Positions 32,974-43,600 of a stretch of DNA of 64,000 nt are shown one piece after another. The stretch is from assembly GCA_030248065.1 (NCBI GenBank), contig JASAMV010005104.1:62001-126000 (forward strand), read 5' to 3'. Numbering within the stretch: the stretch's first letter is position 1; every line of letters starts with the position of its first letter. The notes below the pieces were generated by a model that worked only from the letters and a program-made list of their open reading frames with translations, did not search any database and was not told the origin of the DNA. The DNA comes from Rhynchonema sp. JSB1_4. Its lineage: Eukaryota; Nematoda; Chromadorea; Monhysterida; Xyalidae. Position numbers and translations under genes: made by a program.

Positions 32974-35900
32974 ATGATGGTAGAGCGAACGAGCTCACCG
33001 ATTGAGCCCAATCCAACATCTGCGGCCACGTATGCGCAATTGGTGGATATTATTGATAGAGAGGTGAGTCTTGCGTGCATTACTCTTTCCTCAGTCTTTG
33101 TTTCGAAAGGCTTGGTGGTTAAATGGTTCCACGGAATTTGCGTTTGATGGTTTTGTGGCTCTGACACCTGAGGGTTTAATCAATAAGATTTTGGAGCAAA
33201 GTAAGGAAAAGGATTGCTGACAAATTACTGTTACCTACTCTGATTCACAGTTACAGGTGTCTTCATTTCGATCGTTCCGTGATTGTTACTTCGAAACGCA
33301 TCCGTCTGCAAGCCAGGCCGACTACGTCCGACAGTTGAAAGAGCGCGCGGCTGTGTTGTTACAGGATGTGCCACTGGCCAGCTCCGGTTGGTTCGCAGAA
33401 TTTGTCTGTATTATGAACCAAAATCATACTTCTGCGTTCGATCTCCACCACCACCATAGGCCAAAGGAGTACTTCCCTTGTGTGGTCTACGCTCGGGCTT
33501 AGTCAAGAAAATTTCTCCGTCGTTGTAATTATGGTGTGCATCAGTGCTGCGGCTGGAGGGGAGAGTGGGTCCTCCCAATGGTACCCTACCCGCCCCGGCC
33601 TGGTACACTACCCCCCTACCCGCCCCGCTCTGGTACCTTACCCGCCCCAATTTTTGCCCTCAAAATGCCCATTTTTTGGTCAAAAAATGCCCAAATTTAG
33701 ACCGAAACCCCTTAAAAGTGCAAAAAATCGCGCGCTATGCGCGATGTATGTACTTTATAGCATATAAAAATATTCACCCAAAAAACTTGTATTGTACCCT
33801 ACCCGCCCCAAAAAATCTCCCCCTCCCCCAAACCGGATTCCCCCAAGATTCCTGGTACACTACCCCCTACCCGCCCCGGATTTTTCACCATGTGTCCTAC
33901 CCGCCCCGCCAAAGTAGCCACATCACTGGTGTACATTCGGACGTAGTTTTGTGGGTACTCTGACTCAATGGCGCCTTAAAAACAACAGAGTTCGCTAATT
34001 TATTCCCCCCCCAAGTGACCGTGGTTTTGATTCATGTAGTCTCCGTTGTTTCACAGTACGTGCACAAATCTCCGCCGGTCACTCACTGTCACCCAATATT
34101 TGCAGAAACCACCATTCGCGTGATGAACGCCTTGTTGTGCGGCAAGATACTCAACGTGCTGCCCGACTACGAGCCGAAATGCGAAGAATACCTGACCAAG
34201 GCTGTCAAGCTCGATCCTGACTCTGTGGAGTCACTGAATGAACTTGGCGAGTGTTTGTGGAAGAAACCCGATCGGAGACTGGCGAAAAAGTGTTTCGAGA
34301 TGGCACTTGAAAAGGTATTGTTCGTTGGTGGAACTGTGCATGTAAGCATAGGCGAGTGATCATTTGCTTTGATTGTGCGAGCTGAATCAATGACAGACAA
34401 GGCAACAGACGGGTTTCCGTATCACAGACTGGTGGTGCGTCAGTCACCCCTCCCCCCGGACCGGTTTCAATTTTGGTCGAGCCTTTCCGATCACTAGTTT
34501 TCGACACCGGTCCAACGGTTGACAAATATTCCACTGTTGAATTTGAGTATGTATGTGTTTTTCAGCGCGAGAACGCCGTTTCTCTGCGATCTCTGTCCAC
34601 AGCGTTGCGGCAAGACCAATGCGGAGTGGAGGACAAAGTGGACAGAATTAGACAATCGGTGCAACTGGCTAACAAGGCCGTGCAATTGGATAACACTGAT
34701 GACCAGTCGTGGTGTTCGTTTTGTTTTATATATTTCTTTGTTTGTACCTGATTATTCCTGCGCACAGCTGCAGTGGTGTCGCTTGGGAAGAACTTATCCT
34801 GTATTCAGGATTTTGAAATGAGCGTATCTGCCGTATCTCAGTTTCGTTACTGATTGTCCAGAACAATTTGACCCATGCAATATAAAAACAAAAACAACTG
34901 TGTTTTTTACCGATCTCTGGAGCTCAGCGCGTGGTCGAATATGAGTTTCTCTGAATAGTCATCAAAAAATTCCAAGCGTGACACCAAGACAGATAGTCCA
35001 TACATCCCTGATATTCCATCACAACTTGAAAAGTATTCCAGATATTCTCGGCAACGCATACCTGACGTACTTTTTCTGCACCGGTCAAGTTGTTGGCTCA
35101 CATATTCACAACGCGCTCAGCGCATATGCCAAAGCTGTAAGTCTGTCAGCGCTTTGTGTCCTATTTTTTGGGTCCTTATCAAGTTATTTAGCTAATTTAA
35201 CATTTTCAGGTTGAGCTCGGTTGCTGCAGTGCCGATCTCTACTATAATTACGCTCAGGTGATATTATATTTTCCATTTTTTTTCACTGACTGTACATTTT
35301 TCATAGGATGAAGCCGGGTTAGTGACACACAGTCAAACCTCCACATAGAGAGTCTCTAAATAGTGAGACCATCTGTATAGTGAACGAATTATCAGTCCCC
35401 AAATTATCAGTGCTCGAAAGCGGAGCTCCACACAGTGAATATTCTTTATGGTGAACAAAATAGTCAGACAGACCCCGTTTGACTGTATCCCTTTCCTTCA
35501 GGCCCAGAAATACGAGCAAGACTACGCGGCTGCACTGTATTCCCTCACACGCAGCTTTACGTTGGATCCCACTTTCATCGAAGCAAAGGATGCACTAACG
35601 AATCTCAAAAACTTTCTCAAGCGTTTGTCAGAGGCGATTGAACGAAAGGTGATGCTTTTATTCAGGGGTGTTGTTAGAGCCATCTGGGCTGTGGGAAATC
35701 AGCTTTAGGAAAATGAACGTGACACAACTGGCTACTTTATGCCCAAAAACTCTATAAATCGCTTGCTAGCCGTACGCCAAAGAACAACATATTCGGAATA
35801 TGTCTGGGTGCTGCGAGTGTTTTTATGATGTTTTGGGTTTTCGTAGACTTTGAAAACATACGGACTTATGTTCATCAATATTGATGTTTTTGTTAGTCGT

Positions 35901-38321
35901 GACTTTTACCCCATGATCGCAACATTTTAGTCTGACCGCGCGCGTTTTTACAACATTCAAAAAAAATTTTGCTTAGCGAAAAACCTCGCTGTGGGAAATT
36001 GTTAGGTTTTTGTGGTATCTATTAGAAAATTTTGATTTCCCAGCGACACCACTAGTGTTAGAGCGATCTCGGGTGACGGGTTTTACCACCCAAAAAAGCG
36101 TAGGTGTCGGGTGCCGGATGCCTCCAGCTGTCGGGTGTCGGTTTTTTGGCACACGACAGCCGACACTTGCAATTCAAACATGAATTTTGCTGAAGAAAAA
36201 TGTGGACGGAAAATTTTTAAGTAAATTGTTGCATAAAGCCACATAAGACTGTATTTTTGTGCCGATTTTGTCCAAACCCCTGCATTAATGAGGTAAGTGG
36301 GCACAATTTTGTCTTTTATGGTCCAAAAATGCGATGTTGCATGTTGGGTACCTTCAGATGTCGGGCGACGGGTGTCGGTTGCCCCCATATCTCTAACCCT
36401 GAACACCACTGCTTTGATTTCGTTTCGGTGTTTTCTATAATAAGTGGAATGTTTACGTTTGAGTTTCAGGGCAAACTACGACCGAAACGTGTCCAAGAAT
36501 TGTGTGCTTCCTTCAACCCTGACGCCGACCTTGGACCTTATGCGAAGCCGATCGTTGATTTACAGACCGGTGCGTGCTCCTAAACTTCGTGCCTTGTGAA
36601 TAATTCAATTTTGTAAAATAATAACACTGGGTGGGTGACAGGTAGAGGATGGTTACGCGTGAACAACAATATGACCGATACATGTATTGACTGGATGAAT
36701 CACCTTTTTTCAGGCAAAGCCACCAAGTTCAATCCAGTGTCTCTATCAGGCCTGAAATGCGGCGCGAACCCCGATCATTTGGTGTTGGTGAAAGTGATTG
36801 CGTCAGTGGTCAACGAAGAAACATTGCCGTAGTGCGTTTGTATTGTTGCTGTTTCTTACGCATGTGGTTACCGTAAAAACCTAAATACGGCCCCCCGGAA
36901 TAAAGTAATAATACAGCCCCTAAATAAATAAATAATACAGCCCTCCAAAGAGGTCAGTGAATTAATAGAGCCCCCCCCAGGAATAGAGTCCCCCTAAGTA
37001 ACATCCCCTATACAGTAGTGTATTAAGGCTTGATAGTTGTGCACAGGTACATTTCTGCAGGTTTGATGTTCGTTTAGAGCACATAATGCGCCTCTTATTG
37101 ACGAATAGACACCAATAAATGCGATTACAAGCAAAAAAACGTCCTTTCAAATCCCTTTCTAGGGGTTTTGGGGTTTTTCTGGGAACAATTTTTCAGATTC
37201 GGGTCAGTGAATTAATAGAGCCCCCGGAATAGCGTCCCCCAAAATGGGGTCAGTGAATTAATAGAGCCCCCTTGTATTTAGGTTTTTACGGTAAGCAGTG
37301 CTTCATCGCTCATTTGGACAACGAAAGTCTTCATAGACATTTTATGTCCCATAACGGTGGCCGACCTCACATTAGAGCAGCACTGTCACTTCTTCTGAGG
37401 CGCGATACTGTACCTTGGGACCAAAAAAGGGGAAGATACCGGGATAGGGCCCAAATACGAAGGGAGATACTGTACCTTTGGGGACGCCCTGCCACAGCAT
37501 TGCATCGAACAGAAATGAGTACGATGGCGAGCGTTGTCTGCGTGCACGGCACTGATATTCTAGAATCTGTGCCGTGCGCAAATCAACTTTTGTGCCACGC
37601 TAACCCCAATTTCAGCACATGTGTGGTGATGGACTGTCACGCCGACACGCACGCACTGACCATATTCAATTGTGTTCGTGACTTTGGTCTGTTGATCGGA
37701 GCCACGTTGGCTGTGCCAAACCCGCATTTGCTCAATGTGCAATGTCGTGTTGACGAACAGGTTGGGATGCATGAAGCAATTTATTCACGAAGTTTAAAAG
37801 CATGACAGCCAGTTGGGATCTGATCAGGTGTGCGTTCGCAACGCTCTGCACGTGGGAGCGTAGAATGAATGACTATTGAATCCATACACTTTAGCCTCTT
37901 TTGTAAAATGGCGGCCGATTGCAGATGCAAATATATGACTTGTGTTTTTCGTTGCCTGATTCGACCTGTTGAGAGCGAACATTACGTTCCTCTCTTAACT
38001 TAGGGTCCTCCCTAAACTTGACTCCCATGCGTTGGGTATGTATTTTCAGCAGAGAGTGGTGCACCGGGTCATCATCACTGTGATGGTCTGTCATAAGAGT
38101 TAAGGCTAAGACACACGAACGCATTTTATGTCTGTGTGAAACATCTCATTTGGTGCTGGAGTGAAACTTGTGTCATTCAAAGTTTGGTTCATCATTACGT
38201 TTTTTAGTCAATCGCGTTCCACTGCATCCGTGTTCCATCTCCCGAAATGCTCATATTGAACGGGGCACGTGTCGCTCGCGAACAGGTAGCGTTGGCTGAA
38301 GCCGACTCGGCTGTCGCTTAG
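32974..38321 (+). CDS. TTC5: TTC5 / STRAP, tetratricopeptide repeat protein 5
   Basis: TTC5 is a TPR protein with a C-terminal OB fold, a p300/p53 cofactor that also binds ribosomes in tubulin mRNA autoregulation. Exons: about 32974-33063, 33257-33386, 34106-34314, 34566-34713, 35042-35136, 35210-35257, 35502-35648, 36470-36569, 36714 to about 36833, about 37300-37330, 37616-37760 and 38208-38321. Diagnostic pieces: SFRSFRDCYFETHPSAS, PDYEPKCEEYLTKAVKLDPD, SLRSLSTALRQDQCG, WYILGNAYLTYFFCTGQ across an intron, QKYEQDYAAALYSLTRSFTL, and the OB-fold FGLLIGATLAVPNPHLL. The last exon encodes IAFHCIRVPSPEMLILNG. The phase around 36833-37330 is unresolved. Three transposons sit in its introns. Confidence 0.92.
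33542..33928. mobile_element. hAT-like element with TACCCTACCCGCCCC arrays, TTC5 intron
   Basis: Ends CAGTGCTGCGGCTGG and CAAAGTAGCCACATCACTG. Flanks GTGTGCAT and GTGTACAT match at 7 of 8 bases. CCCTACCCGCCCC arrays lie near both ends, and the core has ATCGCGCGCTATGCGCGAT at 33,726. Confidence 0.7.
36054..36402. mobile_element. hAT-like element with GTCGGGTG arrays, TTC5 intron
   Basis: Inverted ends AGTGTTAGAGCGATCTCGGG and CATATCTCTAACCCT, flanked by ACACCACT on both sides. It is related to the 27.28 kb element by its terminal GGTTAGAG and GTCGGGTG words. Confidence 0.65.
36871..37291. mobile_element. CCGTAAAAACC MITE, uninterrupted copy in a TTC5 intron
   Basis: Ends CCGTAAAAACCTAAATAC and GTATTTAGGTTTTTACGG, each beside TA. 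It holds the core AT-rich segment in inverted orientation and GGGTCAGTGAATTAATAGAG repeats. At 421 bp it is probably close to the intact length. Its right end abuts the AAGCAG acceptor of the next TTC5 exon. Confidence 0.8.
38045..38110 (-). repeat. dispersed GGTGCACC-type short repeat, inverted
   Basis: Located in the last TTC5 intron. The minus strand reads GATGATGACCCGGTGCACCA followed by CTCTGCTGAAAATAC. Confidence 0.4.
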
Positions 38322-38600
38322 TGGGATTGATTACTAATGTTTCATATGAAATTCATTCATTGATTATAGTATTAACAATGTTACTATGTCGCTTCATGGT
38401 TGTGCATTTCTTGCTGTCCATGTTTTCTTTGTGTGATCTCACCTTTCTCAAGTCATTTTGTGTGTTTTGTTCTGCACGTTTTTTGTGTGATATTTGACCA
38501 TATTTGATATTTCATTGACTGCTCCATTGATTTCATAAAATGTCACTTTTCTACGGGTGATATTTTTTCGAAACGGTGTAAAGGTGAGTTGGGTGTAAAG

Positions 38601-38737
38601 GTCGGTGTAAGCTCAATCGAAAGCTCGGTCGGTGTCAGCTCGGTGTAAACATGAAACATTGCCCGCTGTTAACGTGGAATGTTTCATGTTAACACCGAGC
38701 TGACACCGACCGAGCTTTCGACCGAGCTTACACCGAC
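38601..38737. repeat. 60-bp arm inverted repeat (fold-back), 17-bp loop
   Basis: The left arm (38601-38660, GTCGGTGTAAGCTC to GAAACATT) is the near-perfect reverse complement of the right arm (38678-38737). It is downstream of TTC5. Arms are built from GGTGTAA and AGCTCGGT microrepeats, and each arm carries one TGAAACAT motif. Confidence 0.8.
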
Positions 38738-39349
38738 CATTACACACAACGACCACCCACCGTACCGCATTTGTTAATCATTGATCCAGTTAATTTCGGT
38801 AGTTTCGCTCGAACCAGGGGCATCGCATATAATAAAGTCAGCTGAACAAAACGGACGCATTTCTGCAGAGATGACGCTTACACACTGTTGCCATGGAAGT
38901 TCCAAGCACCATAAGAAGTCGCATGTCCACGCTGAAAGTAACAAGAGGCGTGCACAACTTTACCTGGTCGTGTGCCAGACGTTTTACCACGAAAGCCGGC
39001 CGGAAAAACTGTTGTGTGGGAATGGTCATCCCTCACTTATTCAGTAGGTCCGGGGACATCGTCGCGCGTTTTGACTTGGTCGCGCGTATTTTCAACTAGC
39101 TTCAGTTTAGGCTAAGACTTAAGCTTATGATTGGGCTTAGGCTTAGGCTTAGGCCTACACATCGGCTTAGGCTCAGGCTTGGCTTCCAGCTTTCCCTAAC
39201 AGCCGGATATGTTGTAATTCACAAAACGCGCGACCATGTGACAAAGAGCGACGATGTCTCACAACCATTCAGTACCTTTTCTCCGTTCCGCAGCCTTTCC
39301 TCAGCTCGAAAGATGATGTAAACGAAAAGATGTAAGATGATGTTTCACG
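38738..39349. other. intergenic region upstream of GUCD1
   Basis: Between TTC5 and GUCD1, which are codirectional. It holds the TTAGGC-like tract at 39115-39185. A TGATGTTTCAC motif begins 13 bases before the GUCD1 ATG. Confidence 0.45.
39115..39185 (+). repeat. interstitial TTAGGC-like array
   Basis: GGCTTAGGCTTAGGCTTAGG is followed by CGGCTTAGGCTCAGGCTT. Three tandem perfect TTAGGC-type hexamers sit among degenerate ones, matching the nematode telomere unit. The setting between two genes makes it interstitial. Confidence 0.65.
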
Positions 39350-41088
39350 ATGGCATTCGTGGAGATCGAACACGTGCGTCAGAAATTCGGATGGGATTGT
39401 GGTCTGGCTTGTCTGGAAATGATTTGCAGGTATGCTTGTTGGCAGCCACATGTACGCATACGTTTCTTGGTTCATGTGTATATCAAAAGCGGCGAAAATG
39501 AAATTGCCTCGCCAAATAATCATTTGTCTGTGTTCCACCTGAACTCAACTCGTTCTCCTTTTCAGATGGGCTGGGAATGCCAACAACTCATGTTACGATC
39601 AATGGGACTTCACAAATCGCAGGTTTGGTTGGGTTTTTTATCCATTCACACTTTCAACGTTGAGTTTCCTGAAAGAAGTACCATTTTAACATATAACAGA
39701 CCGTGCCAATGGTCGCATTTCACATGACATGCATGTCACATACCACTCTACGCACCCAATGGCAGAGCGTATACTCCCCTTATACAGCATTTGGTCGATC
39801 GACCTGCTCGTTCATGGTCGACGGCTCGGACTTCCACTTGTGCTCACCAGCAAAGTTGTCCAGCCAGAGACACGACGTTGTCAGGTTGGTGGGGCAGAAT
39901 TGGTCCGGTTACTGTGTTTCAGGGAATGTTTTTCAGATGGCCGGACAATTGAGCAAAGCACATTTGAGCAAGACCACTTTGAGCATGTGAAAAAGAGCAG
40001 GGCCAAAACAGCAGAGCACTTATTTTGTTCCAATGGCAGGTTTAGGCTGATTTTGATATTAGGCGTAGGCTTGGGCTTACACTTAAGATTAGTTTTGTGT
40101 TTGAGCTTAGGTTTAGGCTTAGGCCTATTCGTTTTTAGGTGCTGCTCTTTTGGACTCTGCTCTTTTTCACTTGCTCAAAGTGGTCTTGCTCAAATGTGCT
40201 TTGCTCAATTGCCCGTCCGCCGTTTTTCAAAGCGTGTGTGATATTTGTTGTATAATATGCGAAAACAAAACAATTCCATTCTAATAACATTCCGCATCCG
40301 CAATTACAGATGTTCTACTCATGCACGACCGACCAAGACAATGGTCGTATTTCGGATTTGAGTGCACTGGCTCGTGCTGATGGCCATCTGATGCAGATCA
40401 GGTTGGAATTTTATTCGACCACGTTCACAAAGTATGTAATGACACTATGAGTTGTGCAGCGTGTTTTGTTTGTGACCCCCAAAAGCACTAACAATTCAGG
40501 ATATCTCAGATGAAAACGAATAGGTTTTTATTGAAGTTTGTGGTTTCTTGTGGCTAACAAAACTACATACATTTCATGTTCCGCTTTGCAGCAATTGTCC
40601 GGTAAGCGTACTGGAAGCACATCTCAACAGCCGTCAACCAATCATCGTGCTAGTCAATTCAAACGTGCTGAAGTGCAGAGATTGCACAGGAAAAGTTGGC
40701 AAATTCGCAAAAACACTGATTTCGAATGTGTTCTTCGGTCATTATGTGCTCTTGGTAGGAGCATCGGTTCACAGTGGCACGGTGCAGTATAAGGATCCGG
40801 GCAAGAAACATGGTTGGTTTGTTTGTCTTGTCTTGCAAACTGGTCAGGCAGTAGAAAAGTTTTGCTCGCCGCAAACTGTAGGTATGCACGCGCTAATTTC
40901 ATTTACAGCAGGTGCATGTTGACATCATCACACAAATGATTGATGCAGTTTATCAGTTTAATATCATGCTGACTTTTCCCACAGAGACGTGCAAGACCAC
41001 AGTGCGCAATTTCGAGCGGGCTCGATTGTGTTCGGGAACTGACGAAGACCTGATTTGGCATGAAACTCCTCTGATCGCGCATGAATGA
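39350..41088 (+). CDS. GUCD1: GUCD1, guanylyl cyclase domain-containing 1-like protein (cysteine-peptidase fold)
   Basis: Family members contain the Guanylate_cyc_2 domain, which has a papain-like fold; the biochemical role is not settled. Exon 1 (39350-39427) opens MAFVEIEHVRQKFGWDCGLA, with the family's WDCGLAC motif containing the nucleophile-like Cys. Later exons: SIWSIDLLVHGRRLGLPL (about 39790), YSCTTDQDNGRISDLSALAR (about 40320), QPIIVLVNSNVLKCRDC and FFGHYVLLVGASVHSGTVQY (about 40592-40810, with the His of the GHY/GHF motif), and RNFERARLCSGTDEDLIW (to 41088). The order matches human GUCD1. The phase between exons 2 and 3 was not resolved. Confidence 0.88.
39945..40215. mobile_element. 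MITE with about 45-bp inverted ends and TTAGGC-like centre, GUCD1 intron
   Basis: The left end GGACAATTGAGCAAAGCACA, continuing TTTGAGCAAGACCACTTTGA, is mirrored by CAAAGTGGTCTTGCTCAAAT and GTGCTTTGCTCAATTGCCCG at the right. The centre (40050-40135) has GTAGGCTTGGGCTT and TTAGGTTTAGGCTTAGGCC. Confidence 0.75.
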
Positions 41089-41604
41089 AGAACCAGTGGA
41101 ATTAATAGAAATGTGTTGATTCATTCAGCTCTTGCTCCTTGATGGTAACATATAATTAACAGAGAGATTGAATGACATGACATGACGTAAATTAGTTGCG
41201 GTAACTTCTCTTTGAGGGGGAGTTACAGTTTGTTCAAGATCGTGGTCATTAACAACACCAAGTTCATACGTGCGACACAAAAGCTGAAAAAAGGAAAATG
41301 TGAATGCTATGTACATGTATGTAGGTGTATTGAAAAGCCATTCTTGTAGATTTGGTTCATGGTAACTTGGAGTTTCAACACGGCAGTCCAACGTAAAATA
41401 TACTACCTACACTACAATGTCTAGGTCGTCGGAGAATCCGGGTTCGGAGATAATATGGGTCGGGTAGTCTGAAATCCGATGTCCGTTTTTATGACATACA
41501 TAGCCCGACGCAGTACATAACCGAAGGGTTCACTATACCGCCGATTTTGATCAAATCTTCTTGCACATCACCTTTTGTGAGGAAGTTATGCGCATTTTCA
41601 ACCA
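41089..41604. other. intergenic, downstream of GUCD1
   Basis: AT-rich; it probably includes the GUCD1 3' UTR. No gene was recognised. Confidence 0.4.
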
Positions 41605-42689
41605 TTAAAGTGACTCTACAATTGATCGTTGACCGCGTTTGTTTGCAGTCATTTTTTCAGAAAATGAAGACTAGGTATCAGAAACCCAGATTTAGGAAAT
41701 ATATTTTCAAGTCGTTACTTTGTGATGTTTCACGGAGCCCACACATTTTTACAGGAGGGGAAAAAATAAAAAAAGTTTGAGGCAGGCCTGTGCGAAACAC
41801 AAGGTAATCCACTAGAAGATATTTTCAGCGTTTTATACTCAGACGTTTTTCTGTTAAACGAGATATAAAGCATTGCGCGAAACGCCACGTGTGATAAATA
41901 ATAAACGAAACACTCCAAAAAAATCAAGCCTTTTTAAAGCACCCTTTTACTCTAGCATAATTTTAAGCATCTGTGGTGAATGAAATAAGTTGTCAATTAG
42001 GAAAAAAAATCGTCTAATTATCTAGTATTTAGGATGTGCTTTTCGTTTTTCAAAACCCTACACAGCTCACACAATGTTTACCACAACATGCGCAAGGCAC
42101 CCATTCCCACAGCGCACACACACAAAGCTGAAACATTATCCCCGGCCGGCTGTGTGTTGTCGTTGTGTGTGCGCTGTGCGTGGTCTGAATGGCTGCCTTG
42201 CGCATGTTGTGGTAAACGTTGTGTGAGCTGTGTAGGGTTTTGAAAAACAGAAAGCACATCCTGAATACCAGATAATTAGACGATTTTTATTTCTAATTGA
42301 CAACTTATTTCATTCACCACAGATGCTTAAAATTATGCTAGAGTAAAAGGGTGCTTTAAAAAGGCTTGATTTTTTTTGGAGTGTTTCGTTTATTATTTAT
42401 CACACATGGCGTTTCGCACAATGCTTTATATCTCGTTTAACAGAAAAACGTCTGAGTATAAAACGCTGAAAATATCTTCCATTGGATTACCTTGTGTTTC
42501 GCACAGGCCTGCCTCAAACTTTTTTCACTTTTTCTCCTCCTGTAAAAATGTGTGGGCTCCGTGAAACATCACAAAGCAAGGACTTGAAAATCTATTTCCT
42601 AAATCTGGGTTTCTGATACCTAGTCTTCATTTTCTGAAAAAATGACTGCAAACAAACGCGGTCAACGATCAATTCTAGAGTCACTTTAA
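41605..42689. mobile_element. 1.1-kb fold-back element with about 500-bp arms
   Basis: The left half from TAAAGTGACTCTACAATTGA is the near-identical reverse complement of the right half ending TCAATTCTAGAGTCACTTTA. Arms run almost to the centre (about 42,145), with a few mismatches. TA lies at both outer borders, suggesting a Tc1/mariner-like or similar duplication. No transposase frame was seen; open frames are shadows of the arms. Confidence 0.85.
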
Positions 42690-43600
42690 AGGGCGATAAG
42701 TGGTGTCGCAGAGGTCATGTGCAAAAGCTATAACTCAAAATTGTGATTCAGAACCGAAACAAGCCACCGGGAATCAATTTTGGTCAAAATCTATTAGGTG
42801 AGTGGTAGACAACCGCTTTAAACACTCTCAAAGACGTTACGTGACCAAATGCACATCGGATTCCAGATTCCCCGCCCCGAATTACCCTCACTGACCCCGA
42901 TTTTACCGAACTCCGTTCTCCCACTACATAAGGTTTTACCTTGGTCCCCCTAGGATGATTTTTTGTGATGTTCTAGTTGCACGCGCCTGTTTGGAAATCT
43001 AATTCGACAAGCATGCCAACTTGTGGGCACATATGCCAGTGTCAATAGGCAGCCATAGGTTCATTGTGTCATTGTCAGAAATATCGGTCACGATAGCAGC
43101 ATACGGCTGATAACCACGTAAAACGATTGGTGCTATTGCCAGGGCAATTCCTGTACGTGTGGTAGGTTTTTGTTTGAGCCTCCCAATTTACCATGTTGGG
43201 TGTTAGCTTTTCAAGCAATTTCTTCTACAAGCAAGAAGTTGTCGAGCACATGCACCTCTGGAACCGGACGTGAATTGTCCAGTTTGGCTTGTGGTTGTGG
43301 GTACCCAGTTTGTGGACAGCGCAGCGTGGCAAAATACGACCATTATAGTTTCGCTCGTGCATAACATTTTCCAAAAAATGTACAGATACGTTTTTGTTCC
43401 GTTGTGCCTGAGTTTGTCGCTGTGCCACTTGGATCCCGTTACCACCATGACAACAACACGAACTGATTATATTTCCTGCTGTTATAACCAAACAATAAAA
43501 TTGCAGTTTCTTTTATCAGGTACATACATGTACGTGTGAAACACTACATTGCATTTCAACTTCAAGAACGTCGTGATTCCAATTTCAACAAAAAGACGTC

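Noticed and set aside
39115..39185. True telomere end
   Set aside because: The tract is short, degenerate and flanked by genes on both sides.
41547..42564. Protein-coding frames at 41.5-42.6 kb, alike on the two strands
   Set aside because: They mirror each other because they lie in the arms of a palindrome.
43170..43540. Conserved small ORFs upstream of both methyltransferase copies
   Set aside because: Their similarity is explained by the recent segmental duplication; no independent sign of coding was seen.
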